This document shows positions 1 through 9,989 of a stretch of 64,000 nt of DNA, one piece after another; position 1 is the stretch's first letter, and each line of letters starts with the position of its first letter. A program made the translations under genes and the position numbers. The stretch is from Coturnix japonica (taxonomy: Eukaryota; Chordata; Aves; Galliformes; Phasianidae). The notes under the pieces were generated by a model. It saw only the letters and a program-made list of their open reading frames with translations, did no database searches and was not told where the DNA came from. The stretch spans positions 2,418,001 to 2,482,000 of the forward strand of contig NC_029536.1 in the NCBI RefSeq assembly GCF_001577835.2. Direction: 5' to 3'.

Positions 1-1834
1 TTTGAGCTGGGGACAGGGGATGCTTATCAGCTCTCCGGAGGTGGCTGCTATTATGGCTTATCAGCCAGCCCCCATTTGCAGGAGCAGCTCCTGCACGTGG
101 GTCGATGCAGGGTGGAATGGCAGAGCTTTATTGCTCCCCCAAACCTTCACCCTAGTGCCTTGCTCAGGGCAGGTCTGAAGGGATGGGGTTGTGCCCAAAG
201 TGGATTCGTGCCCCAAAGCCCCCCCGGGAGCTCCACACATCGGGAGGAGGATTTGTAGCTTGCAATTACGCTCCATTAAGGAGCGCTAATGGGGTTGGAT
301 TTGGTTGGAGCCACGCGGGCAGCAGGGTCAGGGCGGAACAATATCCTGTTGACATTGCTCCCAAGGAGCACTTCTCTGAAATGGGCCTTGCCGGGACTTC
401 TTCTGGGTGTTAAAGCCCAGATTAGGGCATGGCCTCTTCCTTCTTCCCCGTTATGAGTGGGGTGAGGTATCTTACTTTGGGGAAACAGGGGAGGGGCTGT
501 GCTGGCGTGGGGAGGGGGCGGCAGGGCCTGGTTAACCTGCCTCATTAGTGGCCGTATGACATCATTATCTCACATTAGCAACACTCTTCCAAAGGTAATT
601 GGGAAGCCTCTGGAATGGCCCCGTGACCTTTAATTAATGCAGTGGGGCCTTTTCCTTGTGCAATCCCTCCCTCCGCCTCCAGCAGCTGCTTCTTGTTAAG
701 ATGCCGGAGCGGGGCAGACCTGCTCCCACGCTGGGTTCTCTAAGCCATGGCCTCATGCAGAGGTGGGCGAGCTGTGGGCAGTCACAACCACAGACCCCCC
801 CTCCCCAATATCCCATGGGGCAGAGCCGGGTTGCAATGCCACGCTCCTGCAGACGGGGATCAGAGCACCAGGTCCTATCAGGGATTGGAGCGTGCTCCTC
901 CCAACCCTTTCATCTCCTTCCAGCTGTAATTCTGCTGTCTGCTCCTGCTTTGCAGTTGTTATTGTCTCTTCGGTTCGGTCTCAGCTGCTAAATCAATGGG
1001 TAGAGATGAGTCAGACAGGTAGCACAGATTTCCATTAGCGCCATGTGTCTGTGCTGGCATTGCTATTACTGGGGTTATTGCAGCAGCTCCAGCCCTGCAT
1101 GGCACTGTGCAGTGGGACAAGCACCATCCCAACATGCAGAACCATTGCATCCAGGGGTGCCTTAAGTTCTGCTCAAGGAAACACAAGGTCTTTTGCACAT
1201 GCAAAGGACCTCAATCATTTAGAACACCCAGCCCAAGCCCAACTGGTATGCAAATCCAAGTGCAAGCTGCACATCCACCCCCCTTGCAAAGGAAAGGGGG
1301 AAGAAGAAATATTTTACTTTCATGAAGAATTGGAGGAAAAAAAAAGATGTGTGCTTGAAACAGGATTCCCAGATGTGAGCAGGGAGACAGGAAGATGGGA
1401 GAGCTCTCTGCTGTGGAAGGGCTTTGCTGGAAACAATAACATTTCCTCCAAAGACAATGGTCTGATAGAGGGAGGTGGGTTTGTTTGCCCTGCTGGGAGG
1501 CAGATGGGTTCTTATTTCTGATGGTGCCACCAGAATCAGGATGTGAGCAGTGTTGGAGCATCACAGCTCCTGCTGCCTCCCGCTTCCTGCCCTCTGCATG
1601 GTCCAGGGGTGCTCAGCTGGGAGCATGGCAGCTGGTGGCAATGGTGGCACTGGGGTTATTGGTAGCACTGGGATGCCCACGGACTCTGTATTAGTTTTGA
1701 ATTGTCCAGGCTTTGGGGATCAGTGCAGTCCAAGCACCTCATTGCTGTTCTCTTGTTCTCTCCTAGCACTGACATCTGTCCCTAACCTGCTCAACTTCAT
1801 CCCAACCCTGCAGCATCCCAACACAAACCCTTCT

Positions 1835-2290
1835 CAACCCAAACCCCTCTCAATCCAACCCTAATCCCAACCCAACCCTAATCCCAACCCAACCCTAATC
1901 CCATCCCAACCCTAATCCCAATCCAACCCTAATCCCAATCCAACCCTAATCCCATCCCAACCCTAATCCCAACCCAACCCTAATCCCAACCCAACCCTAT
2001 CAAAACCCAACAGTATTACAGCCCAAGCCCATCCCAACCCAATCCCATCCCATCCTAACCCAACACCATCACAAACCAGCTCCATCCCATCCCAACCCTT
2101 AATCCCAATCCCAACCCCTTAATCCCAATCCCGACCCCTTAATCCCAATCCCTTCCCCTTAATCCCAACCCAACCCCATCCCAACCCAACCGCCTCACAA
2201 CCCAACAGTATCGCAATGCAACCCCATTCCAACCCAACAACATCCTAATCCAATAACATCCCAACCCAAGAAGACCCCAACCCAACCTCC
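1835..2290. repeat. C-rich degenerate CCCTAA/CCCAA tandem array
   Basis: Roughly 450 bp is built almost only from AACCC, CCCTAATCC, CCCATCC and CAATCC words, for example repeated CCCAACCCAACCCTAAT units. It resembles a decayed telomere-like or simple satellite, with the G-rich strand on the minus strand. No gene is inside. Boundaries are approximate. Confidence 0.85.
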
Positions 2291-3590
2291 TGCCACATTG
2301 CAGGCCCTATTTAGGGTTGGCATAACCTTGTGCACCAGGAGGTGAAATATCTATGGGAAGAGCTGACTTTCTGGCTGGAAGTGACACCTAGTGGAAATGG
2401 CAGGGAAATGGTTTCTGCAGGTGAAGCACCGATCCTGCTGGCAGTGATTTGGATGTCTATGAGCTGAAGCTTCAAGCCAGCAAACACATGGGGACAAGAA
2501 AGGGAAAAAGAGAGCAGGACTTTGGCTGGTAGGGAAGGGCTTGGAGACATCTCAGCATGATGCAGGGAGGTGGCTGTGGGGTGACACTTGTCACCTGGTG
2601 GTGGATGCTGGTCCCCAGCCACTGCTACCACAAACCACACTGCGTGTGACTGCATCACACCGCAGCAATGCAGCTTTACACCATAACCCCGTGGTGGCCC
2701 CATCTCCTTCTGTAGCTCCACGTGGGTGCAGCTGACATCCCCTTTTTGGCACAGGGACCCATCCTGCCGGCACGGAGCTGTGTCCCAAGGCTGCTGCTCA
2801 TCGAGAGCAGCCAACGCTTGCAGGGAAACCTGAAACCCAGCGAGACTTGGATGAGCAACCCGAAACTCAGGCCAGGATGTGAGGCTTTGGGAGAGCTTGG
2901 CCGGGTGTCAGCCAGGCGCAGGCTGGGTTTTACAGCAGCCAAGGCACTGACCTTTGAGTGAGCCCACTGGGAAGCATGGGCTGGGATGTTAACAGAGCCT
3001 GGGGACAGAGTTCCATGCACACAAACACACACAAAGGGGGGTTAGGGAAAAACAATGCAGACCTCTATGGTTTGGGGGTGATGATTCTCAGCTTCACCTG
3101 CCCCAAACCAGCAGAACCAGCCTGGTGGTTGCGGCACTGAGCTTGGAGTTTCAGTGCAAGGTTAACCCCTTCCTAGACCTGGAGATATCTTTCTTTCCAT
3201 TATGCTTCTTATAATTGTCTATCTTGTTTCTTGCAAACCCATCCCTCCCTCTTTGCAGACACACTGTGACAGGTCTGGATCAAGGCAAACAGAGCTTCTT
3301 TATGACCAAACCTACATTGCATTGTCCCTGGAGTGGGTTCATCCCAAAGAAACCCTTGGCACAAAAGAGGATCCTCAGTTTCCCTAAGCTCCATGCCCTT
3401 GCTCCTGGCTCCTCCCACGCTCCATCCTGTGCCGTCGGGTGGAGAGGGGCCTCATCTGCTGCGTTATTTCAGTCCCATCTCTAATTACAGGGTGACATCC
3501 GTTATTTATATCACGTCCTGAGTGCCCAAGCAGCAATGTGTGGGGTTGGGAGCGGGCAACAGATGGAGGAACCGGAGCATCCCACAAGCA

Positions 3591-3661
3591 GCACAGGGTG
3601 CATCACCCTATGGCACAGGGTGCATCACCCTACAGCATGGAGTGCATCACCCTATATATAA
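3591..3661 (+). promoter_or_regulatory. Three 22-bp palindromic repeats ending in a TATA box
   Basis: Three head-to-tail 22-bp units lie at 3591-3612, 3613-3634 and 3635-3656. The first two contain the inverted repeat AGGGTG-CAT-CACCCT; the third has a one-base change in the left arm. The last unit runs into TATATATAA at 3653-3661. This is a possible core promoter for a noncoding PERM1 first exon, by position only; no transcript is known to me. Confidence 0.4.
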
Positions 3662-4509
3662 CACACGGTGCCTTTAGGGTCAGTGCAGAGGAAGGCAGGG
3701 AAGAGCCTGCAGATGTGCAGCTCCCCCGAGGACGGTGCGTGGGCTTCATAATAAACACTTGGATGCCTCTCGCTCTGAGCTGTGCTTTGTGTCCCACGGG
3801 CCGGGGTGTGTGCAGTTCCTGTTGGGTTTGGTGTCGGGTTGTCGATGTGACACCGCTAACAGCCCCGCTGTTGGCTCCGGTTCCGTCCTGCTACGCCTGC
3901 AGCTTTCATGTTCCCCGCTGCGGTCTGCGAGGAGGGGTGGAGGGCTCAAAGGGAAGGAAGCGGGCGCAGCCAAGGGGAGGAAGCCGGCTGGTTTCCCTTC
4001 TGCGTCTGCAGGCACGTGCGGGGAGCAGGGGGGGAGGAAGGGGGGTAGGATGCAGCCAGATCAGGCTGCAGATAGGGCGGGCAGGCTGCAAACCTCTTCC
4101 CTTCCCCTTGTTCCCACTGGTCCTCACCCCGCGTGAGTCAGCCTTTAGGATGCTGAGCCGCGTGCTGCCGCGTGGCCGTGCAGTGCGTGACGGCAGCCAC
4201 GAAGGGGAGCTTCCTCCCTGCAGGACGGGGCAGGTTAAGCAGTTCCCGGCTATTTCTAGCTAATGGGGCTATTTCTAGTTCGGGTTGCCGTCCCGTGGCC
4301 GCTCAGTTCCACTGTGTGCAATTTAGGATCGATATGATGCTCTCCGTGACACATCTATAGGGGCTGTGATACCCACAGGGCTGTGATACCCTGATACCCA
4401 TTCCATGAGGCTGGGATGCCATCCCATGGGGTTACAACAGTGCCATGGACCCCATAGAGCACAGGGCAGCGACGTGCCGCCCTCCACCTCCCCTCTGCCC
4501 CAGCAGCTT

Positions 4510-4563
4510 CTAAATAAGGAGCTGCCCTCCCCTCAGCTCAGGTGACACGGGGATTATTTTTAG
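4510..4563 (+). promoter_or_regulatory. Muscle-type site cluster upstream of PERM1 (CArG-like, E-box, MEF2)
   Basis: Within 54 bp there is a CArG-like CTAAATAAGG (4510-4519), an E-box CAGGTG (4539-4544) and TTATTTTTAG (4554-4563), which fits the MEF2 consensus YTAWWWWTAR exactly. It lies about 590 bp before the first PERM1 coding exon. PERM1 is a striated-muscle gene in mammals, so this is a plausible promoter or proximal enhancer. The assignment is inferred from motifs and position. Confidence 0.45.
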
Positions 4564-5153
4564 CAGTGAATGGAGCAGAGCTGAAGCTCTCTGCCCCCAT
4601 CAAGGGTACGGCATCATGTTGTGCTGGGAGGATTTAACTGCCCCGCTCTCTGAATGGCTCTGTCACCACCTGGGGCTGTGGCACAGGTAGGATGCTGTGT
4701 TGTGGGCTCTCTGCTTCTCCCCCCTGCTGGTTCTGGGTTCTGTTGCATCTCCCACCCTCTAAAGGCTGCAAACCTCTCTGCGTGGGCTGCACTGCATGCT
4801 CCCTCCTGCATGGTGCTGGGCAGCAGGAAAGAGCCTCAGCCCTCTGTTTCTTGTACAGGTTGGGGGCAAAGCAAGTGGGAAAAGGGAAGGAGAGATGCAA
4901 TACCGTGGTGCTGTGTAGAGGGAATACACAGAGCAGCCCTGAATGGAGTAGCTGTGGCCTTACCCAGCTCAGCACCAACTGTGGGGTCTGCCACGAGCCA
5001 TCCTTATGGGATGAGATCTCATGAGATCCCACTGATTCCAGCCCCAAAATGAGCAGGGCCGATGTCCAGGGGGCATGTTCTGCTTGTGATGCCATGCCCC
5101 CTCCTCACTCCCTGCTCTCTCCATCCCCCTTCCCTTGCTGTGCTGCTGCAGGC

Positions 5154-8100
5154 ATGGATAACTTCGAGTACAGCATCCAGCTGAACGACCGCGACTGGGC
5201 TGAGTTCTTGCGGGCTGTGGAGGAATGCAACCAAGAACCGGCTGCCTTGGCCACAGCAGAGGAGCAGTGCCTCAGTGACATTGAACAAGGGGACACTGTG
5301 CCTGCTCTGTGCAGCACCAGGACAGGCACCGAGCCAGGGCTTGGCAAGGCAAACTGCTCCCCACGTGGGCTGTGCGGAGAGGACGAAGTAGATCCGTGCT
5401 CATCCATTCTACGTGGAGACAAGCAGCCTGTCTGCCCGCTGCTTGCTGCCATGCCCAGCGTGCAGGGCAGGCAGCCTCCCTGTCCTCCTGCAGCTGAGGG
5501 CAGTGCAGGGCAGGATGCAGCACTGGGGGAAGGAGCTGCTGGCAGCAGAGCCATGGAGCATGCTGGGCACCCTGCTGCACCCCGTGCCCAAGGAGAGGAC
5601 GTCAGTATGGAGCAGCCCTGTGGGAGCCCAGCAGTGGTACAGGGAGGTAACCAGGAGGCTACTGCATGGAAAAGCCATGCTGGGGTGCCGGGACCTGAAC
5701 ATGAGCACCCTGCGGCAGAGCCTGCTGCAGAGCTTGGGGAGAAAGCAACCAGCCAGCCCAGTGTCCAGGAGGTGGTGAGACCCAAAGTGCCAACACCAGC
5801 AAGGAAGAGCCGCAAGCAACGTGGAGCTGGTGGCACCGAGGTGACCCCAGGGGACAAGGAGCCAGCAGGGAACCCGGCACAAGGCAGCACAGCACCCAGC
5901 AGGGCCCCCTCGTCCTCCCCACTGACCTCAAGGAAGGGCAAAGGGAAGGAGAAGGCGGCCAAAGCGGCACCCATGAGGCTGAGCAGTGAAGAGGCTGCAG
6001 AGGGCAAACGGCCAACGAGCAGCCCTGATGCGGTGCTGGTGGATGTGCCCCCCAACGTGTCCCCAAAGCTGAAGGCAAAGGAGTCAGGGGCACAGTCACC
6101 AGGGAAGGCGAGATCCACCAAGCTGGCCAGGCAGGTGGGGGGCACAGGGGTGTGTGACACTGTACCAGTGGTGGTCACTGCACCTAATGCAATGCCATTA
6201 GTTGTCACCCCACCAGCTGTTGTCACTACACCAGATGCTGTTCCAGTGGTTGTCACTGTGATGGGTGAGCTGTGCCAGGATGGGAAGACTCTCGGTCCCC
6301 AAAGTGTGGCTGCTGCTGCTGGGGGCTGTGGGGAGTTCACAGCCAGCCCCAACCAGGAGATAAGCTCCCCAGCATTCACAGTTGGGGGCTCTCCTGGGGT
6401 AGACACCCTGGGTGTGACGTGGCCTGAGATGTACGACTATTTGTTCTGCGACTCCCAGGGGGAAGAAGAAGCAGCAGAGAACGTGGCGGAGGGCGAGAAA
6501 ACGCCCTTGGAAAGGGAAATATCCTTGCCTGAACTGTATGAGTATTTTTTCAATGAAGCTGATGGAAGTAGGAAAAAAGCCAAGGGTAAGCAGAGGAAGA
6601 GGAAGGAGTTCTTTGGCTTTCACCAGGCTGAGCTGCAAAAGGAGAATCCCAATGCGACTGCAGCCAAAGAGCCCGTGGCTGCCACAGTGCCTGAGCTGTA
6701 TGAACACTTCTTCCCCGATGGACCCCAGCACAGGAGGGGCTGGAGGGGATTTCTCTTCTCCTCACCAGCTTCTGAGGTGAGGAAAGCCGTGGGGGCTCTG
6801 ATGTCCATCCTGCAGAGGCCAAAGCCGTGCGGCACAACCCAAGCGCCCTCATCCCCATCAATGGCACGGAGAGGGTCCCACCTTGCCTTGGTGCCACTGG
6901 GAGGGGGTCCTGAGCACCCACCAGCTTTGGACATGGCCCTTGCACTGAGAGGTAAAGCAGCTGGAGCCCACGGCTGGCTCTGCATGGAGACTGCTGAGGT
7001 CTGTGCATTGCTGGTTTTGCACTGTGCATGCATGCAGCAAGGTGTGTGCTGTGCATACATGCAGTGGGGTGTGCTCTGTGCATGCATTTAGCAGGGTGTG
7101 CAGTTTGCATGCATGCAGCAGGCTGTGTGCTGGCCCCAATCCCTCTCCTAGCTGGGTTAGTTGTCCCAGTGGTTGTGATATCCTGCAGAACAACATACAC
7201 AAGTTCTTGGTGAGGGGATGGGAGGGAAAATAGCCAAATCCTTCTGCACCAAATGGCCCTGAGATATGGCAATGACTTCTGAGCTGGAGTCTGATGATGT
7301 GGGAACAAGAAGCACTGATTTTGGGGCTGCATCCTGAGCTTGCTCCCCTTCCTGCAGGTAGACCTGAGGTCCCACTGGCTCTGACCCACAAGGACATGTG
7401 TCTCGTCTTCTGTGCCTTTGCCTCCTGGGCAGTGAAGACCTCCGACCTGCAGGCTCCGGATGCCTGGAAAACCGGTGTGTGTGGTGTGTGGGGCTGGGGG
7501 AGGATGGAGTGTGAAGGGATGAAAGCAGGGATGCCATCACCGAAATGTGCTGGTGGGAAAATGAGGCTGTTTTCCTGCTGTTCCAAAGGTGCTTTTTAAC
7601 ATCTCCTATAATAATGTTGGTCCTGACCCTTTGCTGAGAATCCTTCCCTGTGCACAGCATCTGCTGCATTGAACGTAGCTCTGTACCCCAGTTTTATCCT
7701 AGAACGGCCTTTGCAGAGCTGGTTGGCACCAAGGTGGCATTGAGGCAGCACCAAGATGGCATCAAGGTGGCTCCAGGCTGCTGGGAGCAATGTTCCCAAC
7801 GAAGGTCACCAGGAAGCTGACACCCAGGCTGAGAATAGCATGCTAGCTAAAGCAGCTCCACACCACGATCACAAGGAGCTCTTGGCTGGCTCTTCCTTGC
7901 CTTCTTAGTACCAGGGGCAGACGTGGGCACAGTGGGCCTCATGCCATGGGATTGCATAAAGCAGCGTGCAAGGTGCTTTTCTTGAGCACTCATGAGACGA
8001 TCTGATCTCTGCTATGAGCCAAACTGAAAGCTCTTGCTGGGTGTTTAGGGAAGAGCTGCATCCATTTGTACATCTCCATTTTCTCATTCTGAGTTTTGGG

Positions 8101-8976
8101 TATTTTCTGCTTTTGGCTGGGATCATGATGTCTGCAGATAGCCCATAGAATTATATGGTGGGATGGGGGCCTGAGGTTACAAAAACTCCTGTCACTGTGT
8201 TGGCATCAAGTTAAAGCCATTGGCTTTGAGATATCAGGAGAGTTAACTCAAGAGATGCAGCTTCCTCCAAGAGGGCTTCTTTCCAGTATCTCATATATAA
8301 GAGCTTATAAGCCATGCCAGATGCAACCACCACCACCATCCTGGCATCCATGCCTTGTGTGGATCTACTGTGATCAATCCAACACCACCATGGTGCTCAG
8401 TCCAACACCATCTTAGTGCTCAATCCAACACCAGCATGGTGCTCAATCCAGCACTATCGTGGTGCTCAATCCAACACCAGCATGGTGTTTGATCCAACAC
8501 CATTGTGGTGCTCAATCCAACACCATCTTGATGCTTAATCCAACACCATCATGGTGTTCAGCCCAACACCAACACGGTACTCAATGAGTCCCCACCAATG
8601 TGCTCAATCCATCACCACCACGGTGCTCAGTCCTTTCCCTTCTCAGCACACAAGTGAAGCCTGTGCTTTCTTTCCCTTCAAGCATCCATCTGGTGGAACT
8701 AGGACTCATGTGTCCAAACTAGAGATCCAAACATGGTCTCCAAGTTGTGGGCAGCGCAGAATAGAATGCGCTGGGAACAACCCCATGATATGGGATATAT
8801 AACAGGGGGTCTTGTGGCTTCCAAGTTGGGAGAATGCTCTCTAGGTTTCAAGAAGCTCCCAGCCTCACCATGGGAATGTGTTGGGCTCTTTTCCAGTGTT
8901 CCTGGCAAGCTTTGGCACTCTGTCTGCCATCCGCTACTTCAGACGGCAGGTCAGGGAAGGACGGCCCCACACCTAA
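5154..8976 (+). CDS. PERM1: PERM1, PGC-1 and ERR induced regulator in muscle 1 (664 aa, 3 coding exons)
   Basis: Coding exons are 5154-6951 (the exon begins at 5152 after an acceptor AG), 7358-7474 and 8897-8976, and all junctions keep frame. The start is the ATG of MDNFEYSIQLNDRDWAEF, the conserved family N-terminus. An in-frame extension back to 5049 is intron or 5'UTR. The middle is low-complexity (Pro, Ala, Ser, Glu), with VVVT repeats near residues 343-367 and three motifs of the form PE-[LM]-Y-[ED]-x-[LF]-F starting at P424, P459 and P513. Exons 2 and 3 encode the conserved tail with CAFASWAVKTSDLQAPDAW, then LSAIRYFRRQ, after a short hydrophobic stretch. In mammals PERM1 supports mitochondrial biogenesis and oxidative metabolism in striated muscle downstream of PGC-1 and ERR. 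At 664 aa it is shorter than the human protein (about 790 aa). It lies tail-to-tail with PLEKHN1. Confidence 0.95.
7024..7131. repeat. About 28-bp TGCATGCA-rich tandem repeat in PERM1 intron
   Basis: Four diverged copies of a unit containing GTGCATGCATGCAGCAGGGT and a TG-rich tail start about 70 bp downstream of the exon donor at 6952. TGCATGCA is self-complementary. Confidence 0.7.
8379..8631. repeat. 23-bp minisatellite, 11 copies, in the last PERM1 intron
   Basis: The 253 bp equals 11 units of 23 bp. The best unit begins CCAACACCACCATGGTGCTC and ends AGT or AAT. Its core CACCATGGTG is a perfect palindrome. Units differ by a few substitutions, and copies 9-10 contain compensating length changes. 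The array ends about 265 bp before the last coding exon. Confidence 0.9.
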
Positions 8977-9969
8977 TCCCAGCACAACACGTTCCCAAGG
9001 ACAGCTGAGGACGGGCACCTTGTTCTTGGGCATCATGAGGAGCCCAGAGCCCAGCACTGAGACTTCTCAGGAGCCATCCCCAAAGGGGACAGGACGTCAC
9101 GGGGAGCAGGATCCTTCCGGTGACAACACGGTAGGCTGTTTGTACCTGCGTTGGACAGGAGAGGAGCCTGGTGTGGGCCAGCTCCGTTCTTTCTTTGCAC
9201 ACTTCTTGCATATCTATGCCACCTGCTAGGAGCAGGATTGGCATCCGACCTCCCCGTGGGGGTCACCCACTGGCAAAACACTGAGATGGAGAGCAAAAAG
9301 AATGAACAGAAAAAGTGCTTCATGTTCTATGGAAGGGATTGGGGCTGAGCAATGGGAAGAGCCCTGGCAAGGATGGGAGCGTGTCGGAGAGGGCACAGGG
9401 TGCTCATATTTGGCTCTGGTTGTGGCTGCCAACCCTGGGGTCTGTTTGTTCCATGTTGCTCCTGTCCTGGGGACATGGAGTGTGAGGAGGAGGAGGGTGA
9501 GAGTGTGACCTTGTGGGGGAGGAAGGGGTGAGATCCCAAGGGGTGGGAGGCAAAAACAAAGCGGTTCTGTCTCTGGTCACCCAAGAGCATTATTCATGAG
9601 GGCTTTCTGCACTCGCAAGTCTGCAAACAGCAGAAACAAGGGGTTGTGTAGGCACTTAGGGACCAGATCCACAAAGTTACTGGGGAAATCTGCCCCAGAA
9701 TCCCATGTGGGTCTGCCTAGGAGCTTTATAGGAACAGTCTGAGGCAGTAAGGGGCAAGAAGAGGTTCTGCTCTTCCTTTGCAATACAGAGCTCCATGCAT
9801 GGGTTGCACCATAAGGGCAGGGCAGAGAGCACACAGTTATGCAGTGGGATACATAGCAGAATGTGTTGAGGGACAGATACTGGCTCTGTGTGGACTGTGT
9901 AGGAGCTGTATGTTGGGTATGAGGAGTTGCGTGGAGGAAGAGAACAGACAAAATATGCTGGAAGCTTCC

Positions 9970-9975
9970 AATAAA
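9970..9975 (+). terminator. PERM1: Probable PERM1 poly(A) signal
   Basis: AATAAA lies about 1 kb after the PERM1 stop and is followed by a T-rich then GT-containing stretch. This gives a 3'UTR of about 8977-9995. It is the first canonical signal after the stop. Others at about 10144 and 10722 are alternatives. Confidence 0.6.
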
Positions 9976-9989
9976 GATCTTTCTCCTTT

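Larger units (their letters stand above)
1..5151. other. Noncoding 5' flank of PERM1
   Basis: No convincing exon is visible. Open frames here are short, show no domain and have no coherent splice sites. The stretch holds a C-rich satellite at about 1835-2290, a 22-bp repeat triplet ending in a TATA box at 3591-3661, twin GGCTATTTCTAG boxes at 4248-4278 and a muscle-type site cluster at 4510-4563. An undetected noncoding first exon of PERM1 should lie in its right part, because the first coding exon begins right after an acceptor at 5150-5151. In human the next gene on this side is HES4; nothing of it is seen. Confidence 0.6.

Noticed and set aside
3538-4263. 241-codon open frame upstream of PERM1
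   Set aside because: Composition-driven, contains the 22-bp repeats, and has no domain or splice partner.
5049-5153. In-frame extension of PERM1 to an upstream ATG
   Set aside because: A pyrimidine tract and acceptor AG lie directly before GCATGGATAAC, and the conserved protein starts at MDNFEYS. The upstream part is intron or 5'UTR.
5105-6406. 433-codon open frame on the minus strand
   Set aside because: It is antisense to the large PERM1 exon, whose GC-rich composition keeps the other strand open. It has no domain and no family resemblance.
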